Of a stretch of 64,000 nucleotides of DNA, positions 31,222-42,700 are shown in pieces. How positions within the stretch are numbered: position 1 is the first letter of the stretch; every line of letters starts with the position of its first letter. The translations under genes and the position numbers were made by a program. The stretch comes from Punica granatum (Eukaryota; Streptophyta; Magnoliopsida; Myrtales; Lythraceae): contig NC_045130.1 in the NCBI RefSeq assembly GCF_007655135.1, positions 25,735,363 to 25,799,362 of the forward strand, given 5' to 3'. The notes below the pieces were generated by a model that made no database searches, was not told where the DNA came from, and saw only the letters and a program-made list of their open reading frames with translations.

Positions 31222-32705
31222 CACTTAAAGAATTACCAGGGCTATCACTATAGGAATAGTGTCTTATAGAGATGGAATTTTGAGTCAAAATGGAGTTGTC
31301 TCTATTTTTAGACGGAAATTTTGAAATTGACATGCAAAATTTCGTCTATGACTCGATAGACGGTAAAAAGGAAAGAAATCTCCGCCTCATTATTTGAGAC
31401 GAACTCTTCATATGGAGATGGCACTTTCTCTTTCAAAATCCATCTCTACTATAGAGACAGAATTTTGAGACAAAATGAGTCTGTCTCAATTTTGAGACGG
31501 AAATTTTAAATTGAGATGAAAAATTTGTCTATCATCGAGAGCTAGAAAATGAGACGTGGAAATCATTATCTTTTTTTTTTAGACGGATTAGACGACGAAA
31601 AATTGTCTCTTAATAATAAGACGAAAATATTTGTCTCAAATTTTTGTCTCTATCCACAAGATAAGAAAATTTCTACATCAAATCTCTATCTTTATGGATC
31701 CATATACTTCTTAGAAATTCAAACATTTATTTCTTCTTCTTTTTCTCTTTTTTCACTCTAAATCTTCTTCTTCACCTTCCGTAAAAAGCCCAAAAGTCCT
31801 CTAGGATTTCACACTTTGAAAATTAAATAATTTGACCACTCGCATATTAAATACATCAAATAAGTTATTAATTGCTCATATTAGTTTTGATGTTGAGTGT
31901 AAATGAGATAAAAAATAGCTCGGTATATGAATATAAATTATAAAAAAAGTCAACATAAAAGTTTCAAGAATTATTAAAATAATAGAGATGAATATTGATT
32001 GTACATTAAAATTTTCGTAGAATAAATAAATTACATACAAAAGATTAATAGTATTAGAAAAAAATGTATAAATTACAATAAGAGTGTAGGTATTTAACAA
32101 ATAACTAATAGAAAAGTAAATATTAGTTTTAAAATGAAAATTTGTAGATACATAAAAATAAATATAATGAAATATTAAAAGGTAACAATAAATGAGAGCA
32201 ACCTCGATGATAATACGCATGCATGCTAGGGTGAAGACCTTGGTTCGAGTCTCCGCGAGTGCAAAGCCCACACAATTAAAGAGACAGAGGTGCATTGCAC
32301 CCTTTGTATCGGCGGTGGGCGCATAGAAACATGTGCTCCTTCCAAGCTTGGCCGAACTAATAATATTTTTTTCTTTTTACATTTTTCGATGGGTTTGGGT
32401 CTCAAGGATTGAGACGGAGAGGAAAGTTCCGTCTCTCTTTCTGTCTCTAAGGTAGAGATGGCAAATTGCGTCTCCCTTTTTGGTCGATTAGTGAGATAGA
32501 AATTGAGATGGCTTTTTCCGTCTATAAAGTTAAGAAGAATTTTTTTTTGTCTCAAATTTTCATCTCATGCTTGACTAAGACGGACATTTCCATCTCATTA
32601 TTTTGGGACGAGGCTTTTTGAGGCGGAATTTTCCGTCTCTATATCATGTAGACATGGAGTTTTCCATCTTCGTTGTTGTCCCTATGAGGTAGAATTCTTG
32701 AAGTG
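31222..32705. mobile_element. Non-autonomous CACTA-like element with GAGACGGAA subterminal repeats
   Basis: The left end cacttaaagaatt and the right end aattcttgaagtg are inverted partners and match the CACTA terminus with changes. A second CACTA word lies at 31246. Both flanks carry many copies of gagacggaaatt / aattttccgtctc in both orientations, the subterminal repeat pattern of En/Spm elements. The centre (about 31700-32390) is AT-rich with no transposase. A 139-codon minus-strand frame there is low-complexity and hydrophobic and is not credible as a gene. Confidence 0.6.
32205..32365 (+). mobile_element. Possible SINE nested in the CACTA-like element
   Basis: A GC-richer island in AT-rich DNA with a B-box-like ccttggttcgagtctcc and a T-rich end after ggccgaactaataat. 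No target-site duplication was found. Confidence 0.3.
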
Positions 32706-32954
32706 CACATGAGATCTATTATATTGTCAATGGATTTTGTGTTAGAAAGGTCAAAAATTCAAGTGAAATTTAGCGGAAGATATGGTTTCTTTTATACATG
32801 ACATATTAATTAGTATAATTTTTTCAGAAAATTTAAATCAAGATATCATAATTTGTTCCCATATGTAGTTTTATCATTATACCAATTGTACTCTATATTG
32901 GTTATTACATAAACTAATATTATTAAGCAAAAGATTGACAAAAATATTTTTTCG

Positions 32955-32988
32955 ACCCATGACATTGCGCGGGTTGCTTCCTAGCTAG
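32955..32988 (+). mobile_element. Helitron-like 3' terminus
   Basis: An imperfect GC-rich hairpin (cccatgacattgcgcggg) is followed within ten bases by CTAG and then T, the usual 3' signature of Helitrons. No 5' TC end or Rep/helicase sequence was identified. Confidence 0.3.
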
Positions 32989-33106
32989 TATAATAGTTAA
33001 CACGCTATAATGCTCAAGTTGCTGGCGTTTGAAACTTTCCAGATTCTCCCTAGCTCGGTCTAGATGCTCTCCATAAGTAATGTGCCATGTCCATAAGTAA
33101 GCCTAT

Positions 33107-33142
33107 CTCTATCGCTTAATAAAAAAATGTCAAGCGATAGAG
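33107..33142. repeat. Short perfect inverted repeat
   Basis: CTCTATCGCTT (33107-33117) and AAGCGATAGAG (33132-33142), 14 bases apart. It lies ~340 bases upstream of the PP2-A ATG. Function unknown. Confidence 0.6.
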
Positions 33143-33482
33143 ACACGACATAGTTGGACACATTCAACGCGCTTGTCCCAGTCCTATTGGCGAAACTCAT
33201 TTTCCTTTCTTCAGAAGAAAACGCGTCTTTTTATTAGAAAGAAGACGATGTGTGTCGAGTCAACTTCTTCTTCGGAAGCATCCAAGAAATGTTTCACCCT
33301 TTGGCAAGAGCGATACATATAAGAGAGATCTAGGAAGAAAGCAATGGGGGACATCGATCTTTATAAGAAACAAATAGTGAGTAATCTTGATCAAAGGGGA
33401 GAACCTCGATATTGAAGTAAAGCGAGACTCGGAGGATCCAAGGAACCTGTTGGTGTTTATCATCTGAATCATACATCTGTGA

Positions 33483-34001
33483 ATGCATATGGAGGTCGAC
33501 AAGGAAGCAGCAGTGCTTGAATCTCCCATATTCGTCGAGCATAAGACAAAGGTTTGCCGGATTCCGTATATATTTCTTCTAATACTTTCTTTCTCCGCCT
33601 TCCTTTCCGTTTCTGGGGCATTCTTATTACCATCGATGCATATGAATCACCCGTTAAATTAATATCTTCAAATGATCAGATCATTATGTTTCTTTGGAAT
33701 AAAAGTGAAAAGGAAAATCGAAATGCGTGACTATGTGGAAACAAAACAATATTGTTACGCTATGTTTGGAGATTGGGTTAACTATAGAGATCGGGAGGGA
33801 TGAGTTGAGATTTAAAATTCCATGGATATTTAAACTATGCGCATGGACCACGCTATCACTAAGTAAAGGGAATTCGAGAGCTCTTGGGTAAATAATATTT
33901 TTTTCTCAATGCCAACTATACTGATTGACCTTATCTATGCCAATCCATTGCTAGCATCTGGAGAGATCCGCGACTCGGTATTTATACCCGCTTACTGGTC
34001 T

Positions 34002-34042
<41 letters not shown>

Positions 34043-34877
34043 ATTTATATTTTACTTTAATTGAGGCCAAGTATATTTTGCTCAGCAAAGGATATCATCT
34101 TTACTGGTTTGTTGCAGAAGAAATGGATAGATGAGAAGTCACGCGTATGCCTCATGCTGTACGCGAGATCACTCTACATCACCTGGGGTAACCGTGAGTA
34201 CTGGATTTGGGATTGCTTCAAGGAAACAACGTAAGATGATTGCCTCCACATGTCACTTTTCCAAACTAAACTGAGTCATTTTATTTTTAAAGGAAATTTT
34301 AATATGATCGTGTGTCCTGGTGACACATGATCTCCCCGCCATCGGATGCGTAGTGCCTCACGGGGCGCACATGCATTCAACGCGTGGAAAGCCGTGTCCC
34401 GATGACATACAGTCATAATAGTCGGACCGTATTTTCAAAAGGATGACAAAAAAAGGATGTCCTCTATCTATCTTGGTCTGCCAATTAACAGGCTCGCTCC
34501 TAAATTCCAGGGAAGAAAACATCGAAGTAGCCAAAGTGAGCCATATCTGCTGGCTCGATGTCAGAGGGAAGCTCAGCATGTCGGACCTTACTCCTCGGGC
34601 GGAGTATGAGGTCGTGTATAGAGTTAAATTGTCAAAGAACGCATTTGGTTGGGAACTCCCAGTAACCCTCAAGCTCTCACTACCAAACGGGACGGTTCGA
34701 CATCGCCAAGTTAGCCTTTTGGAGAAGCCTAGAGGATCAATTATTGAACTCAGTGTCGGTCATTTCATAGTCGAGGACGATGAAACTGGAGAAGTGTGCT
34801 TTGATCTCTACGAGCATGGCGGGCATTGGAAATGTGGGCTGATAGTACACGGTGCCATCATTCGATCCAAAAATTGA
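33483..34877 (+). CDS. PP2-A type phloem lectin (phloem protein 2-like A)
   Basis: Three exons: 33483-33551, 34118-34230 and 34511-34877, with GT-AG introns in phases 0 and 2, giving 182 residues. A TGA lies directly before the ATG at 33483. A second in-frame ATG at 33489 could be used. The short N-terminus (about 23 residues) leads into a complete PP2 domain: CLMLYARSLYITWGN, then WIW, VSHICWLDVRGK, a beta-strand region with YRVKL and FGWELPVTL, and the C-terminal GGHWKCGLIVHGAIIR that is diagnostic of the family. There is no signal peptide and no F-box, TIR or AIG1 partner domain, so it is of the short PP2-A class. Known role: carbohydrate-binding protein of sieve elements and companion cells, implicated in defence. 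A diverged M1 MITE occupies intron 2 (34300-34421). A (TA)(TG) repeat lies in intron 1. Confidence 0.9.
34006..34043. repeat. (TA)n(TG)n microsatellite
   Basis: Compound dinucleotide repeat in intron 1 of the PP2-A gene. Confidence 0.9.
34300..34421. mobile_element. 120-bp MITE (family M1), diverged copy in PP2-A intron 2
   Basis: Left end taatatgatcgtgtgtcctg and right end gatgacatacagtcataata are inverted partners and match the M1 copies in the Q modules. The centre is GC-rich (ctccccgccatcggatgcg). Confidence 0.6.
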
Positions 34878-34932
34878 CCAATCAGTTCTCTTTCTTTATC
34901 ATAATGTTGTCTCGTCATCGGAGTGGTAGAAC

Positions 34933-36782
34933 CAGTGTTATCAGAACTGGACCGAATATCGAACAGGTCGAGGTAGGGGTTCATGGATTTATGGATTCAA
35001 CTAAGGGTTCGATAGGTTAGACCGCATATTTAATTATAAGATAAATAAATATTTATTATTTTAAGAAAATAATATAAAATGTAAGAAAATAGTAATAAAC
35101 ACTAATCATACATAGTGGACGTTCAATAAACTGTAAATAATAAGAGCAAAAGAGCATGCACTAGCATGTTAACTTGAATTTTTTGACCCTCCAAATACTC
35201 CAGAACACGAGCATAGAGCAAAAAAAAAAAACTATTAGAAGCCCAAACACCAGAGAAATCGTAATCTTCTCATGCAAATACAAATGATCTCACCCCCAAA
35301 TCAATGTTTGGACTGAAAACAGAAGCAGACTAATCGCACCATCTGATAAAGGACACTAGAAGACCATAGTAGATTCAACAAGCAAAGAGAGAGCCACCAG
35401 AGAAACAAACACCAGCAGCAACATATGGAAGTCGAAGCCTACAAAATCAACCTGGACCATGTGCTTTTTCGTTGCCCACGAATCTCTATCTGATTCAATA
35501 GGTCGAATAGTACTTCTAATCACACACCGAGCAGCCATGCAAGATTGAGAAACCCAGAAAACAGAACTTCCATCTCTGTATGACCATGGAAAAAATAAAT
35601 TACCTCAAAGCTTTACCATATTCTCATAGAAAATGGCGATATTTTCGGGAGACGGATAAAAGCTCTTAAATAAAATTTTGGCGGACAACATCCACTTCAA
35701 CTTACCAAAACAGTCGTGCAGCCGCTTATCCAATTAGAAAGAAATCCAATATCCCAATCCAGTAACATCAACAGTTAAAAAATCCAATAAGTAGTAACTA
35801 ATCAGTCAATATCATCAGCAAAGTAGCATAATATTCACTCTACACAGCAAACTAGATAACAAAGTAGCATAATATTTAGTTTACATAGCAAACTAAAGTT
35901 CAAAGTAAGCTAAAAAAGGAACCCTGATACCAAAACAGAGCAATCTATAATATCCATCTATCTAATCCAGCAAACAAATTTGAAGTAAACTCCAACACTT
36001 CTTAGATTTGTCAAAAGCCTCTTCCTGACTGGCAATAGATCGAAGATTTCTAGTACTTGCAGAAGAGCCTATCAAAGTGACTGTAGAGGAGACGCACATC
36101 TACAGGTCTTGTATTGAACTTCTATGGAAAAACTAAAGCAATTGCTTGCGGTGACTGAACAAGAGAAGAGGAAGAGGAAGAGGAAGAGGAAGCTCGAACT
36201 GTGCCTTGCCTGTAGACGTCAAGATGTGCCTCCTATCGTTTTAGTAGTTGCCGTGCCGTGCGTCTGGAGTCTAGACTCTGCCTTTCAGAAGTTGCCGCAC
36301 GAACGAGAAGAGTAATCTTCTTAAGACTCTGGTCTGGACTCTGTCGCTCGAAGGAAAATATGAATCTTGCAATGCTCGAGCACGAAGCAGAAATCGGATG
36401 AAGAACAGATGAAGATGAAGTGCTTGACCCTGACGATGTCGATGAACTGAAGAGCGAACTTTGAAGATTCGAAGAATGAAGACGAAGAACAGACGAATTG
36501 ACGAAGACTAGGGTTTCAAGATTCAATTGAATCGATTCTGCTTGCCTCATTTTCGATTTCGGGTCCGAGTTTCACCATTTCCGTTCGGATTTCCTTTAAA
36601 ATTTCTAAACCTATGCAACCGATCAATTCGAATGGATTCGATGGGTTTATCTAAAAACCGATCGATTTTTTGAGTTCACTAGTCTATTTGTACATTTTCG
36701 ATTTTTAAGCTAACCGGACCAAATACAAGTTCGATTTTCGATCCGATCGGTCGAACTGACCGATTCGGTTATGATAACACTG
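34933..36782. mobile_element. DNA-transposon-like element with GTGTTATCA inverted ends
   Basis: Left end cagtgttatcagaactgg and right end cggttatgataacactg are inverted partners, followed inward on the right by tcggtcgaactgaccg and on the left by cgaacaggtcgag. The ~1.85-kb interior has only short frames, including a Lys/Arg-rich one at 36124 and a Ser-rich one at 36233-36550 on the minus strand. No transposase was recognised and no clear target duplication was found. It resembles a non-autonomous hAT- or Mutator-type element. Confidence 0.5.
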
Positions 36783-36934
36783 CCTAGTAGTACCCTTGGC
36801 AGAAGCTCATCTTGTGCTGGCGTTCGCTTTGCACGCATGCATGTTTCAACCGCACATGGTCCAGCTTATAGTTAATTGAATCTCGATGTAAATATTGATA
36901 AGGACAAGTATAAAATGTATGGCCTGAGGAAATA

Positions 36935-37290
36935 TAACCACGCCCAAGGCCCACGAATGAAGCCCAACCGGGCACCCAGATATTTCCACCGACTTACCCA
37001 TGTCGGATATTAAAGAAGATCGACCCGAAGGACGGTGCGGATCGGATTCACTTCTTCCTCGCCCAACTTGCTATCTCCTCTCTTGAATAGAAAGCTCGAC
37101 TTTATCTCTAGGGGCCCCGCCTCTCTCTCTCTCTCTATCGGTCCCTTCTCCACCGGAGCGCCGAGGTGAATCAAGAACTACGTGCAGTTCCGATTCTCGA
37201 TACAATGAGATATGTAGGCAGTTCATGAGATGGCGTGTGAGCTCATCAATCCAAGATATCGGTTTCACAACAAATATGATTGTGCTATGA
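36935..37290 (+). mobile_element. LTR-like remnant
   Basis: Contains gcccaaggcccac, acccatgtcggatatt, a pyrimidine-rich leader (tctctctctctctat) and the block gttccgattctcgataca followed by gagatatgtaggcag. This order is familiar from the 3' part of plant Ty3-type LTRs (a tacgtaggca word near the end). No gag-pol sequence and no second LTR is in the window. This is pattern memory, not a search result. Confidence 0.35.
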
Positions 37291-38028
37291 TTGTTTAAAA
37301 GATTGAGAGATCTTATAAGTGTGATTTTCTCGTTTTGGATCGCCTATGGCCCCTAGATGTTGAACCTCCAGTCCAGTGGATATATGAAATTATATTTGAA
37401 TCTGCAGACTGCAAGTGCTCCTTTGGACAATGGAAAATCAGGACTATTAAAACGTTTTGGGCATGAATTATTAATAACAGTATATATAGATATTGTATGT
37501 ATATTAGATTTTTATACTCGGGCTTTGCATGAGTTTTATAAATAAAAATTTATAATAAAAAATTGAATTGTATATTTAAAAAGAAGAAATTCCATGGAAT
37601 CACAGAACTGAAATATGGAAAAAAAAATGAGTTTCACACTTTTTTTTTTATTTTTTATTTTATGTACGATGAAAGAAGTATAAAGATAGATTTGTGAGGT
37701 GAGGAAATGTTAGGACATTTTTGTTCCTTTTGTATAATATTCTGATTTATCTCACTCCAATCTTCCATGCTCATTCTACTATCCAGTCAAACATACAAAA
37801 TTACAAATACAAACTGATAAAAAAAATATTAAAAAAATTGAATTTTTCAGTCCCCCTTGCTTAAATTTTCCTACCAATGTTATTCCTGCCAAATAATTCC
37901 TACTCAGCGAAATGTCGTGCATGGCAACAGCAAGACTAGTTGGTTGGTTATCATGTTCTTCACAGTGCGTTGCTTATTTCTCCCTCCAGTTTGAATTTTG
38001 GTTAAAAAACCAATGATTATTACGTAAC
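37291..38028. other. Intergenic, upstream of MO25
   Basis: AT-rich DNA; no gene supported. Confidence 0.4.
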
Positions 38029-38108
38029 ATAATAAATAATAATAATAATAACAATAATAATATAAATAATAATAATAATAATAATTATTGTTATTATTAT
38101 TATTATTA
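38029..38108. repeat. (AAT)n(ATT)n palindromic microsatellite
   Basis: A run of AAT units turns into a run of ATT units near 38085, so the whole tract can fold back on itself. It lies ~30 bases upstream of the probable MO25 TATA box. Confidence 0.85.
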
Positions 38109-38138
38109 GAAAATTGAGAAAAAAAGGGAAATATATAT

Positions 38139-38147
38139 ATATAAAAT
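38139..38147 (+). promoter_or_regulatory. Candidate TATA box of the MO25 gene
   Basis: ATATAAAAT within an AT tract, followed by the CT-rich leader typical of a plant 5' UTR, about 350 bases before the ATG. Confidence 0.4.
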
Positions 38148-38279
38148 ACCGTCTGCCATCTCCGTTGGTCGTTGCTCCATTCTCTCTCTTTCTCCCTCTC
38201 CCCGTCTTTCTTCCTTTCCTTCTTCGGGATTATCAGCCATGTCGTGAGCAGAAACATCTCATCAGAGCAGGGAGAAAAG

Positions 38280-38283
<4 letters not shown>

Positions 38284-38319
<36 letters not shown>
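38284..38319. repeat. (GA)n microsatellite in the MO25 leader
   Basis: About 18 GA units in the presumed 5' UTR. Such tracts are bound by BBR/BPC-type factors, so a regulatory role is possible but not shown. Confidence 0.8.
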
Positions 38320-38324
<5 letters not shown>

Positions 38325-38493
38325 GGGGGATCCAAGGGGGGACGATTGAGAGGGGAGCGTATTACGAGGGGTAGAAACCATAGGTATCTGCGTCTCTGGT
38401 CAGTCGGGGGGTCGGAAGGCCTCCTTGTCGGCGGCGCCCTCCCTGCGGAGGGTCCCGACCGATGGTGGTCTCTCCGACCCTAACCCCGACAAA

Positions 38494-39693
38494 ATGAAGG
38501 GCTTGTTCAAGTCCAAGTCCCGGACTCCGGCCGACGTAGTACGCCAGACCCGTGATCTCCTCATCTCCGCCGATCGCAGCCCAGATCCCCGCGACACCAA
38601 GCGCGAAGAGAAGGTGCCATTCCCTCTGCTTCCCTTTGTATTTTCGACCAGCTCTTATCTGAGTGTCGTGTAAGAGGTTTTTGATTTTGCCGGGAGAAGT
38701 TTGATTTTGATAAAAATTAATTGCCCCTCCTGAATCTATTGCTTCGCTGATAGTGAAATGTAGGATAATTTTTATGTGGTTTCCTAGCTCTGATGAAATG
38801 TTAAAATAGAGGAACTTTGAATTGGTTGAATGAATCCGTCGCATCAGGGGGGCCATTTTAGTTGAGCTGGGACAGCCGATTTGACTTACTTATACAGCAA
38901 TGCTTAGAACAGGGAGGCGATTGTGCTTTTAAGAGCTTGTTCTTGTACATGTTTTCTGAATTCGTGTTATTCTTGCGTGCTTTCGTTGTGCGGTTTTCTG
39001 CTTTTTTATTTGTTTGGCCTTTTTGTGAATTTGAGTTTTGTTGCAGATGGCAGAGCTGTGTAGAAATATAAGGGAAATGAAATCAGTACTCTACGGCAGC
39101 AGTGAAGCTGAGCCAGTTCCAGAAGCTTGTGCACAGTTGACGCAGGAATTCTTTAGAGAGAACACTCTGCGGCTTTTGATAAGTTGTCTGCCGAAACTGA
39201 ACTTGGAGGTGAGCGGTGAGGAATTAGAGTTTTCGTGCTAACCTCCCCTTCCAATAGGATATTCTGGAAAAGATTTTCACCTCTTATCTGGTTCATTGTC
39301 AGTTCTATTTACGAAGCCCCTGTACAGAACTTCAAAACGCTAAACCATGCTTTATGTTTCTTCTTTGTTTTTTGATGATTAGAATCATCTCATTTCAGGC
39401 TCGGAAGGATGCCACACAAGTTGTTGCAAATCTACAAAGGCAACAAGTTAATTCACGGCTGATTGCATCTGATTACTTGGAAGCAAATTTCGATCTTTTG
39501 GACATTTTAGTAGTGGGGTAAGCTGTAATTGAATATTTGGAATTTTTCTGATATCTGAACAGTCTGTCGGACTATATTCAGTTAGTTTGAACTGCTTCGC
39601 GTCATTGAGTTTTACTTACTAGGAAAGAGAATTCTACATTAAGATATATAATATCTTTTAGGATTAATTTGTTCATCTTGTTTGGTTCTTACA

Positions 39694-39729
<36 letters not shown>

Positions 39730-42700
39730 GCAACAGAATCTGTGGTTCTAATGAATACAGATGTACTAGTTCATACTTCCGAACAGGTTGGATTTGTTAG
39801 TGCTTTTAAGTTGTGGTACCTTTCAGTCCTAGTGCTGCTCTCTAAAGAGTTTGTATAAATGTCAAGTGGAGTATCCACTGATATTGTGTCAGCGTGTCAA
39901 ATGTTGGACTTGAAGTCGTTGCATAGAGAATTTTTCACTGTTTTTGGAAAATGAGAAGCGCTATATATTTCCTTTGTCTTCATGTATTGCCAAGACACCC
40001 TCTTAATCGGAGAGAAATAATAATAAATGAGAGAATGAAAACAGATGAAAGTAGTCCTGAAAAACCGAATACCATTGTTTCCCTCCTCTTAGTGATTTTT
40101 TAAGATTCCTTTTGAGCATTCTGTTCGTTTCGTTCTGACTTTATTTTCATTTTATATAGTTATGATAATACAGACATGGCTTTACACTATGGTTCAATGC
40201 TTCGGGAGTGCATACGTCACCAAAGTGTTGCAAGGTGATCCAATAGACTTGGAATATCCTTTTCTTTCATGAAAATTCGTTGCATTCAATTGTTTGTAGT
40301 CCATGGTTGGTAGACGATTTTTCCTGTTCTCAAGCCATATTACAACTGGCAAAAGATTGCTTTATGAAACTGCTGAGTGAATGTATACATATATTTTTAT
40401 TTTTTCTCCTATGTAGTTTAGATTTTTAGTTATACTCTTTCATTTACATAATTCAGCGTGTGTGTTTAGGTAATTGTATATTTGATTGGCCATATATAAT
40501 TGATCTGTCCTTTCATTTCCAGAGGATGAGACACATGAATACGCTTCCAATTATCAATATCTTGACTTATAATTGATACTGGTTGCTGATTCCCCTAGAA
40601 TTGAAATTATGTTGTTATCGCAATTTCGTATGTCATATACAAACAGCAGGGTGTTTTACAAAAGATAATATGAAGATAAAGTAAAGGTTGATATTAAAGT
40701 TGTGGTTGGTATATGATATATTTGGATTGTTGGCAATATTAAACTGAGGTTGACGAAGTAGATTTTTAAGCAAGTTCTGCATTTATTTGGTGTAATCTAT
40801 GCAAGTACCTTAGCATTTGAGCAATATTGCAAGTCTTTTGTTCTATTTAAGAAAGGAGTTTCCAGTCCTTTTTGCTTATGACTTTGTTTTTATCAATTAC
40901 AGTGCTTTATCTTTCAAATTTCTTAAAATGTTCTTTTCGCATTGTTTGTGGATCTGAATCTACATTGAGCAACTGGCTGGATTCTCAGATTCTGTATTAT
41001 TATGTCGTAGCTGTTAGCTATTGTTGCATTTGTAATACTTGTCACTGCTCGATTTCAGGTATGTATTGGAATCGGAACACATGAAGAAATTTTTCGATTA
41101 TATACAACTTCCGAATTTTGACATTGCTGCAGATGCAGCTGCAACCTTTAAGGTTTAGATACTCTCTCTCTCTCCCCCCCCCCCCCCCCCCCTCCCTCCC
41201 TCGTTCTCTCTCTCTTTTGGTTATGTCCGCTTTCATCAGAACTTTTATATGGAAACATTAATTCTTATTTCAGATCAGTTAGCTTTGGGCCTTTAAGATA
41301 TGAATTTGGCCTTGGCAGTATGTATATGATGATAATTGGTTGTTCTTTGCCATCCATTTTTTGCTTTGATAATGTTTAACATTGGTATGATCTTCTAGTA
41401 TTTTTTTTTTTATGGATAACCGGTTTGCATGTTCTAACCAATATTAGAATTTGGTTTCAGGAACTTTTGACCAGGCATAAATCTACAGTAGCGGAATTTC
41501 TTAACAAAAATTATGACTGGGTAAGTATGTATTATCTACGAGGATTGAGATGGTTGCATCTATTCAGTATATACATACGGTTGCAGAACATTTACCTATC
41601 GAACATGGAACATGTACCTTCGTATGAGATAACTACAGACAGTCTGAATACTAACTTTTCAGACTATTCGACATATCATTTTCTTACCGAAAAAATTGTC
41701 TGTGCATGCTTTTCTTTAGTTATGCAGTAATTAATAGAAGAGAGAGAAGCTCAAGTTAATTACGACCACATATTTGAGTTTTTGCATGTTCCAATCTTTA
41801 ATTCCAGCTTGTTATTTAATCAAGAACATACTTGAGCATTTATTGGATAAATACGAAGTGTCTAGGTAATTTGGGAATATGAAAAATCGCAACACATTTA
41901 AGAAATTCACATTTTAAATGTTCTTGATTGATTACTGCTGTTGGGCTCTTTTATTTCTGGTATGATTGGTTTGACTATCATTATTGTTTGCAGTTTTTTG
42001 CGGATTATAACTCGAAGCTACTGGAATCTTCCAACTACATCACCAGACGTCAAGCAATCAAGGTATCTTACTTATTTATTCTCCTATAAAAATATTGGAA
42101 ACATGAGTCTATAGAATCGCATTCGTCCATTTTACATTTGGAAAAAGGCATGGTACTTTTAGACATAACTGTTGGGTTTAACACTTGGCCATGTTCTCAA
42201 CGTAGTTGAGAAATCTTTTTGTTTCTTCTCCTATGCTGTCTACTTTCACAGGGTGTTCTTTGGTAAACCTCTCTTGCAAATTGGTAGTAGATCCTGGTGA
42301 CATTATAAGGACATTTTTGTACTATTTTGCTGGAGCTAGAAAAGAAATTAGGCAAATTGGTTCTGAGTAAATTCTCCAATTGTTCGCTAAGAATTGGTTT
42401 ATGAACAAGTTATTTGTGAAGCGTCATTGTCATTACTAAATATTTAATTTAAAGAAATTCCGGATTGGCCTATCTGGAATATTTGTGCAATGGTCCTGAC
42501 TGAGGCACTCTCTCACTGTGACAGCTTCTGGGAGACATCTTACTTGATCGCTCAAATTCAGCTGTGATGATACGTTATGTGAGCTCGATTGGGAATTTAA
42601 GGATACTCATGAATCTTCTCCGGGTACTTACATCAGTGTGGATCATTTTCTTATAAATTTTTGTAATCAGGTAAATAACCAGTCGAATTACTTCTTCGCA

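Noticed and set aside
31876..32295. 139-codon minus-strand hydrophobic frame
   Set aside because: AT-rich DNA translated into Ile/Tyr/Phe-rich sequence inside a CACTA-like element; no conserved motif.
33260..33542. Minus-strand frames of 89 and 70 codons
   Set aside because: They overlap the leader and first exon of the PP2-A gene on the other strand and show no domain.
38114..38856. Several frames of 80-165 codons around the MO25 leader
   Set aside because: They translate microsatellites (RE repeats from GA) or are antisense to the first MO25 exon.
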